Source: Clostridia bacterium (GTDB lineage Bacteria > Bacillota_A > Clostridia > RUG12999). Taken from it: DNA of 32,406 nt. The stretch spans positions 1 to 32,406 of the forward strand of contig JAFYVD010000030.1 in assembly GCA_017558425.1 (NCBI GenBank), in the 5' to 3' direction. Under the pieces are notes generated by a model, which saw only the letters and a program-made list of their open reading frames with translations, was not told the origin of the DNA and searched no databases. Position 1 is the stretch's first letter. Every line of letters starts with the position of its first letter. Positions 8,451-15,420 of the stretch are shown here, one piece after another. Made by a program: the position numbers and the translations under genes.

Positions 8451-8475
8451 AATATGGAAATTACCATTTTTTTCC

Positions 8476-8492
8476 ATCGACATGGTTCGACA
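8476..8492 (-). promoter_or_regulatory. Tandem Spo0A boxes
   Basis: Read on the minus strand, TGTCGAA (8486-8492, exact 0A core) and TGTCGAT (8476-8482, one mismatch) lie in the same orientation, ten bases apart from start to start, hence on the same DNA face. They lie about 65-81 bases upstream of the predicted spoIIE transcription start. They are also upstream of the divergent gene at 8561 and could affect it. Confidence 0.7.
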
Positions 8493-8560
8493 GTATGTTA
8501 TTTCAAGGGGATACAAAAATGAGATAATGTGATAAAATGACGGTCAAAAGGAGTGATAAA

Positions 8561-8932
8561 ATGAAAAAAAGCAATGTCAGAGATTATGCAGTGTCGGCGT
8601 TCAGGTATTATGAGGCGGCTAAGCGGAAGAAAGGGGAGATACTTTTGCCGGAGGACGAGCGTCTTGCCAGCGGATGCCTTCTTGACCTTATGGCGGTGGA
8701 AAAAACCCTCCGCATGCTGGAAAACAGCAGGGAGGGCGAGGAGATAATGAAAGCTTTGAAAAGAGTGTATTTTACAATGCCGGGCAGAGAGTTTAAGAAA
8801 AATGAAATTTCCGACAGAGTTTGCCTGGCGGCAAATGAACTCCATGTGGCAGAACCGACGGTGTACAGGCTGTTAAACCGTGGAATTACAGCTTTTGCCC
8901 GGAATCGTGGTCTCCGAATTTCTCTTTTTTAA
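8561..8932 (+). CDS. Hypothetical protein with C-terminal helix-turn-helix resembling sigma region 4
   Basis: A 123-residue protein divergent from spoIIE. The first 85 residues are charged and probably helical. Residues about 88-118 (SDRVCLAANELHVAEPTVYR, then LLNRGITAFARNRGL) look like a helix-turn-helix of the kind seen in sigma factor region 4 and in ArpU/RinA-like phage regulators: a helix, a turn and a recognition helix beginning near EPTVYRLL. I choose ATG 8561, which follows AAAGGAGTG with good spacing, over an ATG 24 bases upstream. No phage genes are near. DNA binding is inferred from the pattern only. Its 3' end overlaps the convergent gene at 8886-9137 by 47 bases. Confidence 0.7.
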   Translation: MKKSNVRDYAVSAFRYYEAAKRKKGEILLPEDERLASGCLLDLMAVEKTLRMLENSREGEEIMKALKRVYFTMPGREFKKNEISDRVCLAANELHVAEPTVYRLLNRGITAFARNRGLRISLF

Positions 8933-9137
8933 GATGCAGCTTGAAAAGAATGGCAGCGGCTATACATTCTGCAAGAACCACTCCTGCGGTTTCGCGGATT
9001 TGCTCGCAAAACAGCAAAGATTCGTAACGGAAGGGACGGTCGGGTATGCTTAGCTCAAGCGATAGAAGTAAACAAACAACCAACAAGCCGACAGTTAAAA
9101 TGACTGTCGGCATATATTTTTTTATACGATTAAACAT
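8886..9137 (-). CDS. Small two-span membrane protein, unknown function
   Basis: The 83-residue product has a short basic N-terminus (MFNRIKKY), a long hydrophobic span TVILTVGLLVVCLLLSLEL (about 11-29), a soluble loop of about 25 residues with one cysteine, a second span around GVVLAECIAAAILF and a charged tail. A ribosome binding site CAGGAG lies about ten bases before the ATG, and a TTGTCG-16-TATAAT promoter lies 39 bases upstream, which supports a real gene. I know no family for it. Its coding end overlaps the end of the oppositely oriented HTH gene, an antisense arrangement that could couple their expression. Confidence 0.6.
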   Translation of the reverse strand: MFNRIKKYMPTVILTVGLLVVCLLLSLELSIPDRPFRYESLLFCEQIRETAGVVLAECIAAAILFKLHLKKEKFGDHDSGQKL

Positions 9138-9175
9138 AAAAAGTCAGCTCCTGAGGGTGGGGGATTTCCCCGGAT

Positions 9176-9203
9176 ATTATAATCATACAACAATTCGCGA
9201 CAA
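9176..9203 (-). promoter_or_regulatory. Probable promoter of the 83-residue membrane protein gene
   Basis: Minus-strand TTGTCG (9198-9203), a 16-base spacer and TATAAT (9176-9181). The predicted RNA start near 9169 would fall in a short GGGG-AAAT-CCCC inverted repeat (9160-9171). Confidence 0.5.
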
Positions 9204-9305
9204 CATTCAATAATAAATGTTTTCCTTTACTGACAGCTTTTGTCCCTTAATGTAAAATATTAACATAAATGTAAAAATATGTAATTTTATATCGCACGAA
9301 TTTTC

Positions 9306-9334
9306 TTGTAACAACGCTGTTTTTAATATAAAAT
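9306..9334 (+). promoter_or_regulatory. Probable promoter of the DUF6514-like gene
   Basis: TTGTAA (9306-9311), 17 bases, TAAAAT (9329-9334), followed by AAAAGGGGGA and the ATG at 9359. Apart from this promoter and the divergent minus-strand one, the 220-base intergenic region 9138-9358 is AT-rich and shows nothing else I can support. Confidence 0.5.
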
Positions 9335-9358
9335 TAAGATATAAAAGGGGGATTGGAA

Positions 9359-9667
9359 ATGAGCAAAAAACTTTACATAACAAGAAAAATTTCGGATGGA
9401 AACGGAAGACTTGAATATTATCTGACCGAGAAAAGCGGCGGCGATGATAAAGAGGTGAAAGTGTTTGGAGTGGAAGTGAGAAAAATTGGAGCCGAAGACG
9501 GTGGGGTTGGAGTACAAAGGGTGGACGGGTTGTCCGCTTGCCGCGAAAGTGTGTTGGAAATGATTTGTTTGCTGAGTGATATGGAGGTGATGCCGGTAGG
9601 TCTTTGTGATGTATTGGAAGACCTGGTGGAAGAGGATTTTTTTATATTAAGAGAAAAAACTGCCTGA
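9359..9667 (+). CDS. DUF6514-like small protein
   Basis: A 102-residue acidic protein. The pattern YITRKISDGNGRLEYYLTEK, then VFGVEVRKI, then a helix CRESVLEMICLLSDMEVMP and the ending LCDVLEDLVEEDFF matches my memory of the Clostridia-restricted DUF6514 family, in which a short beta region (Y-G-V/I-x-I) precedes a helix and an L-x-D-V-L-E-D end. This is a recall-based assignment. The start at 9359 is preceded by AAAAGGGGGA; a TTG two codons earlier is less likely. The histidine phosphatase gene follows 77 bases later with its own promoter. Function is unknown. Confidence 0.7.
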   Translation: MSKKLYITRKISDGNGRLEYYLTEKSGGDDKEVKVFGVEVRKIGAEDGGVGVQRVDGLSACRESVLEMICLLSDMEVMPVGLCDVLEDLVEEDFFILREKTA

Positions 9668-9682
9668 GAATTTGTAAAAAGC

Positions 9683-9711
9683 TTGAAAACAGAGCCGGAA
9701 AGTAGTATAAT
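9683..9711 (+). promoter_or_regulatory. Promoter of the histidine phosphatase gene
   Basis: TTGAAA (9683-9688), 17 bases, TATAAT (9706-9711), 33 bases before the start codon. Confidence 0.75.
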
Positions 9712-9744
9712 GAACCAAGTGAAAAGAAAGGCAGAGAGAAAATT

Positions 9745-10386
9745 ATGGTTACAGTTATACTCGAAAGACACGGGCAGAGCGAAGGAAATCAAAAGAATAT
9801 TTTTACGGGTCACACCGATGTTAACCTTACTGCGTTAGGTGAGAAACAGGTGAGTTGTGCGGCAGAATATATAACCAAAACCTATAAAATTGACAGGATT
9901 TATTCAAGCGATTTGAAACGAGCTGTGAAAACAGCTGAATTTGTTGCGGAAAAAACAGGCCTGGAAATTGAAAAATGTGAAAAGTTGCGAGAACTTTATG
10001 CGGGCAAGTGGGATGGAGTAAGTTTTGGTGTTATTCAAAGAGATTATGCTGACGATTGGAAAGTATGGGCTGAAGATGTGGGCAATTCAAGGTGTACCGG
10101 CGGAGAGAGTGTGAAAGAGCTTGGTGAAAGATTCATCGGCAAGCTTACGGAAATTGCTGAAGAAAACGATGGAAAAACGGTGTTTGTGGCAACACATGCA
10201 ACGCCCATAAGAACAACGCAGTGCTTGCTTGGCGGTAAAAGTCTTGATGAAATGAAAAACATTCCGTGGGGAGCTAATGCATCAATTACTGTACTGGAAT
10301 ATGACAATGGAAAATGGAGCTTGAAGCTGGCAAGCTTTGATGAATATCTGGGAGAATTTTCGACAAATCTTCCGGCAAACGTTTAA
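9745..10386 (+). CDS. Histidine phosphatase family protein (phosphoglycerate-mutase-like)
   Basis: The 213-residue protein has the catalytic LERHGQSEGN motif at residues 6-15 (His8 phosphorylated), the typical TGHTDVNLTALGEKQ segment, the second arginine in YSSDLKRAVKTAE, the glutamate in LRELYAGKWDG and the late histidine in VATHATPIR. This is a complete branch-1 histidine phosphatase. Such proteins include cofactor-dependent phosphoglycerate mutases, alpha-ribazole phosphatase and broad-specificity phosphatases. At 213 residues, with TGHTDVNL, it resembles the CobC/GpmB-like group more than glycolytic GpmA (about 230-250). No cobalamin genes are nearby, so substrate is unresolved. It has its own promoter and terminator and appears monocistronic. 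Confidence 0.9.
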   Translation: MVTVILERHGQSEGNQKNIFTGHTDVNLTALGEKQVSCAAEYITKTYKIDRIYSSDLKRAVKTAEFVAEKTGLEIEKCEKLRELYAGKWDGVSFGVIQRDYADDWKVWAEDVGNSRCTGGESVKELGERFIGKLTEIAEENDGKTVFVATHATPIRTTQCLLGGKSLDEMKNIPWGANASITVLEYDNGKWSLKLASFDEYLGEFSTNLPANV

Positions 10387-10400
10387 AAAATGAATAACTG

Positions 10401-10440
10401 AGGGCTGCAAAAAAGATGTTTTTTTGCAGCCCTTAATTTT
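10401..10440 (+). terminator. Intrinsic terminator after the histidine phosphatase gene
   Basis: A 14-bp stem (10401-10414 with 10420-10433) has a GATGT loop and the same apical A6:T6 design as the ribU terminator. A TTAATTTT tail follows. It lies at the end of convergent spoIID, whose stop is at 10439, and may block transcription from both sides. Confidence 0.85.
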
Positions 10441-11428
10441 ATTGGGGTTCGGGTTTTTCAAAGGAAATGCCTTTATAATAAATCCTCAGAATATCACGAT
10501 AATTTTTTCCCTCATCGGCATAAAATTTGGCACCCCACTGGCTCATTCCGACTCCGTGACCATAACCAACCACATCGAAAATGAATTTACCCTCCTTGTA
10601 TGTTAGGGTATAGTTGTGGGAACGCAAACCGAAAATTCGTCTGACGTCAGTGCCCTTCAGTTCTGTATCCCCCAACCGGCAGCTTAATACAGCGCCACCT
10701 GACGAACGGATTTCGTCATGATACCAGCCGGAAGGAGATTTTCCGAGGAAGATGTCGGGAAACTCTGACATTATTTTTTTTCGGAATTCTTCTTTAGAAA
10801 ACTCTGCGGAAGAGCGATAGTCGGGAGCGTTTTTATCCTGATGACTGTCAGCATTTTGCAAATATGGGATGTCGCTGCCCCACACATCGGCGGCACGCTC
10901 TGTTGTGCCGGAGGAAATGGCATAAAAAACGGCGGTTATGGGTTTTCCTTCAAAAGACATATATTCCCCAGCGGTTTCCTGTACGGCGGTGCATATTTTT
11001 GTCCAGTTCTTTTCTCGTTCGGATTCAGCCCATTTTTCAAAACGCTCTTCTTTGGATATCCATGCTTTGCAATGGGTGGAATCGGTGCATATATCGGCAC
11101 CTTTATGCTCTGCGATTTTATTTCCTCCGGAGGCGATTTTGTCCAGAATATAGCTTCTGGAGGCAACCGCCTGAGCCTTCAGTGCTTCAAGAGGGAATGA
11201 GGCAGGCATTTCCGCGGCAATAACTCCGGGAATATATTCCTCAAGCAAAACTCGTTCAACCTTGTCCTTGCTTTTAAAGAAAACCGAAACGGTTTTGGTG
11301 CTTATTGACGGACTTTCGGATTCTGCAGACGGAACCGGGGAGGATATGCCAACCGAAAACAGAAACGGTATAAAGTAAATGATGAAAATGAAAAAAATAT
11401 ACATTGAAAGCTTTTTGGCTATTTGCAC
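10439..11428 (-). CDS. spoIID: Stage II sporulation protein D, lytic transglycosylase
   Basis: SpoIID cleaves glycan strands during engulfment, together with SpoIIM and SpoIIP, and is anchored in the mother-cell membrane. The 329-residue protein has an N-terminal hydrophobic anchor (about 8-27), then LEEYIPGVIAAEMPASFPLE with the catalytic glutamate (Glu73) and LKAQAVASRSYI. The C-terminal half ends with YGHGVGMSQWGAKFYADEG, the family hallmark. Length is close to B. subtilis SpoIID (343). The start is a GTG at 11428 preceded by GGGGGTGAAGG; a downstream ATG at codon 9 would remove part of the anchor. Neighbours are unrelated, so it is a lone sporulation gene. A weak sigma-E-like CATATT lies upstream near 11471-11476. 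Confidence 0.95.
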   Translation of the reverse strand: MQIAKKLSMYIFFIFIIYFIPFLFSVGISSPVPSAESESPSISTKTVSVFFKSKDKVERVLLEEYIPGVIAAEMPASFPLEALKAQAVASRSYILDKIASGGNKIAEHKGADICTDSTHCKAWISKEERFEKWAESEREKNWTKICTAVQETAGEYMSFEGKPITAVFYAISSGTTERAADVWGSDIPYLQNADSHQDKNAPDYRSSAEFSKEEFRKKIMSEFPDIFLGKSPSGWYHDEIRSSGGAVLSCRLGDTELKGTDVRRIFGLRSHNYTLTYKEGKFIFDVVGYGHGVGMSQWGAKFYADEGKNYRDILRIYYKGISFEKPEPQ

Positions 11429-11489
11429 ACCTTCACCCCCTTTTATTTATATATATTAGACAAAAATGAGAATATGAGACTTTAAAAAG

Positions 11490-11518
11490 TTGACACAAAA
11501 CAATTGTTGTGATATAAT
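11490..11518 (+). promoter_or_regulatory. Sigma-A promoter of the surface protein gene
   Basis: Exact TTGACA (11490-11495), 17 bases, exact TATAAT (11513-11518). Transcription would begin near 11525, giving a leader of about 75 bases. Confidence 0.88.
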
Positions 11519-11560
11519 AACTACATATATTTTGTAAAATGGGAAGTAATCTAAAAATAC

Positions 11561-11578
11561 AAGGAGTTTTTGCTCCTT
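11561..11578 (+). other. Leader hairpin in the surface protein mRNA
   Basis: AAGGAG (11561-11566), a six-base loop and CTCCTT (11573-11578) form a small stem in the 5' leader. Its left arm looks like a Shine-Dalgarno sequence but is 34 bases from the start codon, too far for use. The working site is probably AGAGAGG at 11584-11590. No T tract follows, so it is not a terminator. Confidence 0.5.
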
Positions 11579-11600
11579 CAGACAGAGAGGATACCACATC

Positions 11601-14600
11601 ATGAGGAAAACTAAACTGATTTTGATTATGCTTGTTGCGATGCTTGTCGCAGCGGTTCTGCCCGTGAATGTTTTTGCACTTTCGGGTGCAGGAAGTGCGA
11701 GCGATCCGTATGTTATCACGAGCGAGGCAGACATTAAGCTTGTTGAAGCTAAGCTGTCGGCACATTATGTGTTGGGGGGGGATATCACTTTGACAGCGCC
11801 CTGGTCTCCGATAGGTAGTATTACAGCTCCTTTTACAGGAGTTTTTGACGGTGACGGATTTGCTGTTAAAGGTTTTACGGCGAATGTATCAGAAGCAAAC
11901 GCATTTGCAGGTTTGTTCGGATACAGCTCGGGTACAATTAAAAATGTTACTGTTGAAATGGCGGCGGCAGGAATGTCGGTTGCTGCGAGAGAATCTGCAT
12001 ATGTAGGCGCGATTGTAGCTTACAACAACAAAGGTTCTGTTACGGGATGTCATGTTGATGGTGATATTAAAATAACAGCAACAACAACTAAAAATACTTC
12101 CAACGTGTATGCCGGTCTTATCGCAGGTAAAAGCACAGGCGAAATTTCGGAATCAAATGCAAGTGGTAGCTTGGTTGTTAATTCCTCGGCAACAGATGGA
12201 GACGATACTACGTCCGACCCGGTTCAGGTTTTCGCCGGCGGTCTTATCGGTCTTTCCTCTGCTGATCAGAAAAACAACTTCGCAATTGTAGATGTGGATG
12301 TAACAGCGGTTTCAGCAACAGGTTACAGCGCTCCTGTTATCAAAGCGGGCGGTATTGCAGGTGAAAATACAGGCAGCATCGTTAGTACATACGCAGTAGG
12401 TAATATCTCTGCCGAAACATCCGCTTCCGCTTCTGACAGTGCGGTTTATGCCGGCGGTCTTATCGGTAAAAACAGCGGTACAATTGAAAGAACAAATGCG
12501 TCCGGTAACGTAACGGCAAAAACAGATGCGATTTCAGCAAGAACTTATGCCGGTGGTCTTATCGGTTATTCTACAGGAGATGTTTCCGAAAGTTATGCAA
12601 GCGGTTTGGCTCAGGCAGAAACCACAACAGACAAAGATGTAGTTTATGCCGGTGGTCTTGTGGGCTTTGGAAGCGGTCTCATTTCAAAAACATATGCAAC
12701 AGGTAAAGCAACAGCAGAATCGCAGGGTGCACTTGCACTTCAGGGCGGTCTTGTTGGTTATACTTCGGTTGCGGCAGTTGATTCTTATTACAAAAAAGAT
12801 TCCGGATATTCACAGATGGTGGGATGCGGAACAGCTAAAACAGAAGAAGAACTCAAATCTTTAAATACATATGCAGGTTGGGATTTCTCCAAAATCTGGA
12901 AGATTTCCGGCAACTATAACAATGGATATCCGTATCTTGTAGAACTTTCTGCAGTTGAAATTGTGTTCCAGGATGCAGAATACAATTACGATGGTACAGA
13001 AAAAGAAATTGTTGCAACCGGCATAACCTCCGGTATGACAGTTGAGTATGTAAATAACAAAGCTTCAAATGCAGGTGTTTACAATGCGGTTGCAATCGTA
13101 ACAGCACCGGGATACGGTAAAACAGTTGCAACAGCTAAGCTCACAATTAACAAGAAAAAACTTACAATCACGGGACTTAAAGTTGAAGATAAAGACTTTG
13201 ACAATACAACTGAAGCGGTAGTTGATGCTTCCAAGATTGCTTATGAAGGTATTATCCCGGGCGATGATGTAAGAATTGATGAAACAAAAACAGTTGCTCG
13301 TTTTGCAACCAAAAACGTTGGTGAAAACATTGAAGTTGAAATCTCCAAATTCGTACTTGCGGGTGCGGATGCGGAAAACTATTACTGTGATCCCTGCACA
13401 ACTACAGCGAACATTTTCGACGGCGATTATTCGGATGTAATTCTTGAAGGCTTGGGCACACCCGATTCACCATATCTCATCTCTGATGTTGGTGAACTTA
13501 ATGCAATCAGAGGAAAACTCGGTGCAAACTTTAAACTTACAAGCGATATCGTTCTCACAGAAGAATGGGTTCCGATTGGCCGTATAGGCAGAGCCTTTGC
13601 CGGCACTCTTGATGGTAACGGATTTACAATCAGCGGTCTGCGCGTTTCAAAAGAAACAAACTACACATATTCAGGTCTGTTCGGATATTCCGAAGGAAAA
13701 ATTTCTAACCTTAATGTTGTAGCAGCAGACGATCTTTACACAACGGCAAACAATTCTTACATAGGTGCCATAGCCGGATATAACGTGGGTACAATTTCCA
13801 ACTGTACAGTTTCCGGTTCAATCAAATCGAACCTGACATCTTCGTTCGTATATGTAGGTGGTATAGCCGGATATAACGTAGGTACAATTACATACAGTGA
13901 AGCTGCGGCAGGAATTAACGCTTACGGTTCGACAGTATATGCCGGCGGCGTGGTTGGTGAAAATGCAGGTATTATTGAAAATACAGGTGCAGTTGCCGAT
14001 GTAAATGTTGAAGGTGCGCTCTTTGCTTATGCCGGTGGTTTTGCAGGAAACAGCATTTTGACCATCAGAAACTGTTATACAACAGCTAATGTTTCAATCA
14101 ATGTAACAAATACCGGATTTGCGGCAAATGCAGCAGGATTTGCAGGCAGACTTGAAGGCGGATCGGTAGCTAACTCTTATGCTGCAGGTAAACCTCAGAT
14201 AGTGGTTGCTCCGGGTGCATATCTGCTTCAGAAAGAACTGGGTGGATTTACAGCTTACAATGCAGCATCAGTTTCAAGCAACTATTATGATTCAACAGTT
14301 TCCGGTCTTGCAGATGCAAATGTAGCATCGCCCAAATCAACATCAGAAATGCAGAATCTGTCCACATTCGAAGGTTGGAACACTGAGCTTTGGAGAATTT
14401 CGGAAAACAGAAACGGTGGATATCCGTACATTAAGAAATTCTACACATTGTCCGACAATGCTAAACTCAGCTATGATGTTGATACAAAAACAATCTCCGT
14501 TGAAGCTTATACAGGTATTGAAAATGCTTACCTGGTAGTTTTAAGCTACAACGTAGGAAAACTGGTTGACTATGATATCATCAAACCTATTAATATTGCT

Positions 14601-14735
14601 GAAGGTGATATTATTGAAAAACCTGTTAAAGCCGGCTTCGTAACAAAAGAAGGTGGTTCTGTTAAAGTAATGCTTTGGGAAAACATGAACACAATCAGAC
14701 CTCTTTGCGGAGCGAAAGAAGTTCCGATAAGATAA
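11601..14735 (+). CDS. Large secreted surface protein with GLUG repeats and MBG/YDG-like central domains
   Basis: The 1044-residue protein has a clear signal peptide (basic MRKTK, hydrophobic 6-20, probable cleavage after VFA at 24-26). Two similar arms flank a central region. Each arm opens with a G-x-G-(S/T)-x-x-(S/D)-P-Y-x-I block followed by WxPIG, a DGxGF step and GLFGYSxGxI (about 29-115 and 617-705), then GLUG-type repeats such as YAGGLIGKNSGTIE. The centre (about 450-610) looks like MBG/YDG beta domains. The last 90 residues form another beta-rich domain ending MLWENMNTIRPLCGAKEV. I see no LPXTG, SLH or choline-binding repeats, so attachment is unclear. A perfect promoter, a strong terminator and few GGG codons suggest high expression. 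Adhesion or matrix roles are inferred only. Confidence 0.88.
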   Translation: MRKTKLILIMLVAMLVAAVLPVNVFALSGAGSASDPYVITSEADIKLVEAKLSAHYVLGGDITLTAPWSPIGSITAPFTGVFDGDGFAVKGFTANVSEANAFAGLFGYSSGTIKNVTVEMAAAGMSVAARESAYVGAIVAYNNKGSVTGCHVDGDIKITATTTKNTSNVYAGLIAGKSTGEISESNASGSLVVNSSATDGDDTTSDPVQVFAGGLIGLSSADQKNNFAIVDVDVTAVSATGYSAPVIKAGGIAGENTGSIVSTYAVGNISAETSASASDSAVYAGGLIGKNSGTIERTNASGNVTAKTDAISARTYAGGLIGYSTGDVSESYASGLAQAETTTDKDVVYAGGLVGFGSGLISKTYATGKATAESQGALALQGGLVGYTSVAAVDSYYKKDSGYSQMVGCGTAKTEEELKSLNTYAGWDFSKIWKISGNYNNGYPYLVELSAVEIVFQDAEYNYDGTEKEIVATGITSGMTVEYVNNKASNAGVYNAVAIVTAPGYGKTVATAKLTINKKKLTITGLKVEDKDFDNTTEAVVDASKIAYEGIIPGDDVRIDETKTVARFATKNVGENIEVEISKFVLAGADAENYYCDPCTTTANIFDGDYSDVILEGLGTPDSPYLISDVGELNAIRGKLGANFKLTSDIVLTEEWVPIGRIGRAFAGTLDGNGFTISGLRVSKETNYTYSGLFGYSEGKISNLNVVAADDLYTTANNSYIGAIAGYNVGTISNCTVSGSIKSNLTSSFVYVGGIAGYNVGTITYSEAAAGINAYGSTVYAGGVVGENAGIIENTGAVADVNVEGALFAYAGGFAGNSILTIRNCYTTANVSINVTNTGFAANAAGFAGRLEGGSVANSYAAGKPQIVVAPGAYLLQKELGGFTAYNAASVSSNYYDSTVSGLADANVASPKSTSEMQNLSTFEGWNTELWRISENRNGGYPYIKKFYTLSDNAKLSYDVDTKTISVEAYTGIENAYLVVLSYNVGKLVDYDIIKPINIAEGDIIEKPVKAGFVTKEGGSVKVMLWENMNTIRPLCGAKEVPIR
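12342..12760 (+). repeat. In-frame GLUG repeat units at the DNA level
   Basis: Copies of TATGCCGG(C/T)GGTCTT begin at 12447, 12546 and 12645, exactly 99 bases (33 codons) apart; diverged copies lie at 12342 and 12738. In the second arm a 27-base near-identical pair begins at 13770 and 13863, 93 bases (31 codons) apart, with one mismatch. The low divergence points to fairly recent unit duplication, and such tracts can gain or lose units. Confidence 0.8.
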
Positions 14736-14742
14736 AAATTAA

Positions 14743-14787
14743 AATGGCTGTAAAAAACTTCGAGTTTTTTACAGCCATTATTTTTTT
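14743..14787 (+). terminator. Intrinsic terminator after the surface protein gene, probably bidirectional
   Basis: A perfect 16-bp stem (14743-14758 with 14764-14779) with a TTCGA loop is followed by A and T7. On the other strand the stem is followed by TTTAATTTTTA, so it can also end the convergent ogg/zinc-ribbon transcript. It has the same A6:T6 apical stem as the terminators at 4681 and 10401. Confidence 0.9.
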
Positions 14788-14800
14788 GTGAAATGAAAAA

Positions 14801-15400
14801 TTATTTCAGCAGAATGGATCTGCGATTAATCAGTACGTTTAAATCCTCTTCGTTTTCGGCGGGAATAAATTCGGAAGCACCGCATTTTCCGCAGGTGATA
14901 TGAATTCCGCCTTTTTCAAATTTTAAATTAAATTCATAGCTTCCGCATAGACATATTATTCGCTTTTCCTTGGCCTTCTCTTCAATAATTTTTATTGCGG
15001 CAGAAAGATATTTGCCGTACTGCTGTTCCATACTTTGGTAGTACTTGTCGGAAAGAGATTTCAACTCCTGGGAAAGCTGTTCGAGAGCGTCAAACACCAT
15101 ATCATAGGGGCCGGTGAAAAGAACATCAACAATGTTTTCCTTGCAACCGAATGAAGCAAGCTTATCTGAGAAAAAGCTCTTTTTGGAAATTTTGAAAGTG
15201 TGATTGTCACCGCAGGCAAAACAGTTTAGAGAGAAATTACCTTTTTTGCTGTCTTTGCCGAAGGAAAAAAGCGGTGAATTGCAATCGGGACAGCGGAAAT
15301 TAAAGCCTGATGCAAACTGAAACACATTTATAAATTCAATGATTTTTTTGCTGCACACAGGGCATCGCATACCCACGCAACTATGTTTCATTTCGATCAT
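14801..15400 (-). CDS. Multi-zinc-ribbon protein of unknown function
   Basis: A 199-residue soluble protein with five cysteine pairs: C13xxC16, C37xxC40, C60xxC63, C150xC152 and C170xxC173. The first four residues of each N-terminal knuckle (CPVC, CPDC, CFAC) and the final CGKC suggest two or three zinc ribbons. Between them, residues about 105-147 are helical and charged and could form a coiled coil. The ends resemble nucleic-acid or chaperone zinc ribbons, but I recognise no named family. The start at 15400 has AAAGGAAGTG upstream; an ATG three codons later is possible. It lies 20 bases after ogg and is probably co-transcribed, which hints at a role near DNA repair or redox stress (inference). 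Confidence 0.75.
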   Translation of the reverse strand: MIEMKHSCVGMRCPVCSKKIIEFINVFQFASGFNFRCPDCNSPLFSFGKDSKKGNFSLNCFACGDNHTFKISKKSFFSDKLASFGCKENIVDVLFTGPYDMVFDALEQLSQELKSLSDKYYQSMEQQYGKYLSAAIKIIEEKAKEKRIICLCGSYEFNLKFEKGGIHITCGKCGASEFIPAENEEDLNVLINRRSILLK

Positions 15401-15420
15401 ATTTCCACTTCCTTTTCGGA

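Noticed and set aside
8442..8456. 15-base identity AAATGTAAAAATATG shared with 9267-9281.
   Set aside because: AT-rich low-complexity sequence; a match this long is plausible by chance and one copy lies in the spoIIE promoter without a matching context at the other.
8561..8932. HTH protein as a phage remnant.
   Set aside because: The helix pattern recalls ArpU/RinA phage regulators, but there are no phage genes, attachment sites or composition shift nearby.
10359..10365. Isolated 0A-like heptamer TTCGACA, with another at 13928-13934.
   Set aside because: Both are single and inside coding sequence, not near a promoter; expected by chance.
11471..11476. Sigma-E promoter for spoIID (CATATT on the minus strand).
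   Set aside because: A CATATT -35-like element is present, but no good CATACA-like -10 box lies at 14-15 bases, so I do not list it as a feature.
12853..13131. Antisense open frames inside the surface protein gene and other long genes (for example 778-1404 minus, 24996-25910 minus, 6101-6634 plus).
   Set aside because: They have shadow-frame composition, no ribosome binding sites and lie fully within well supported genes.
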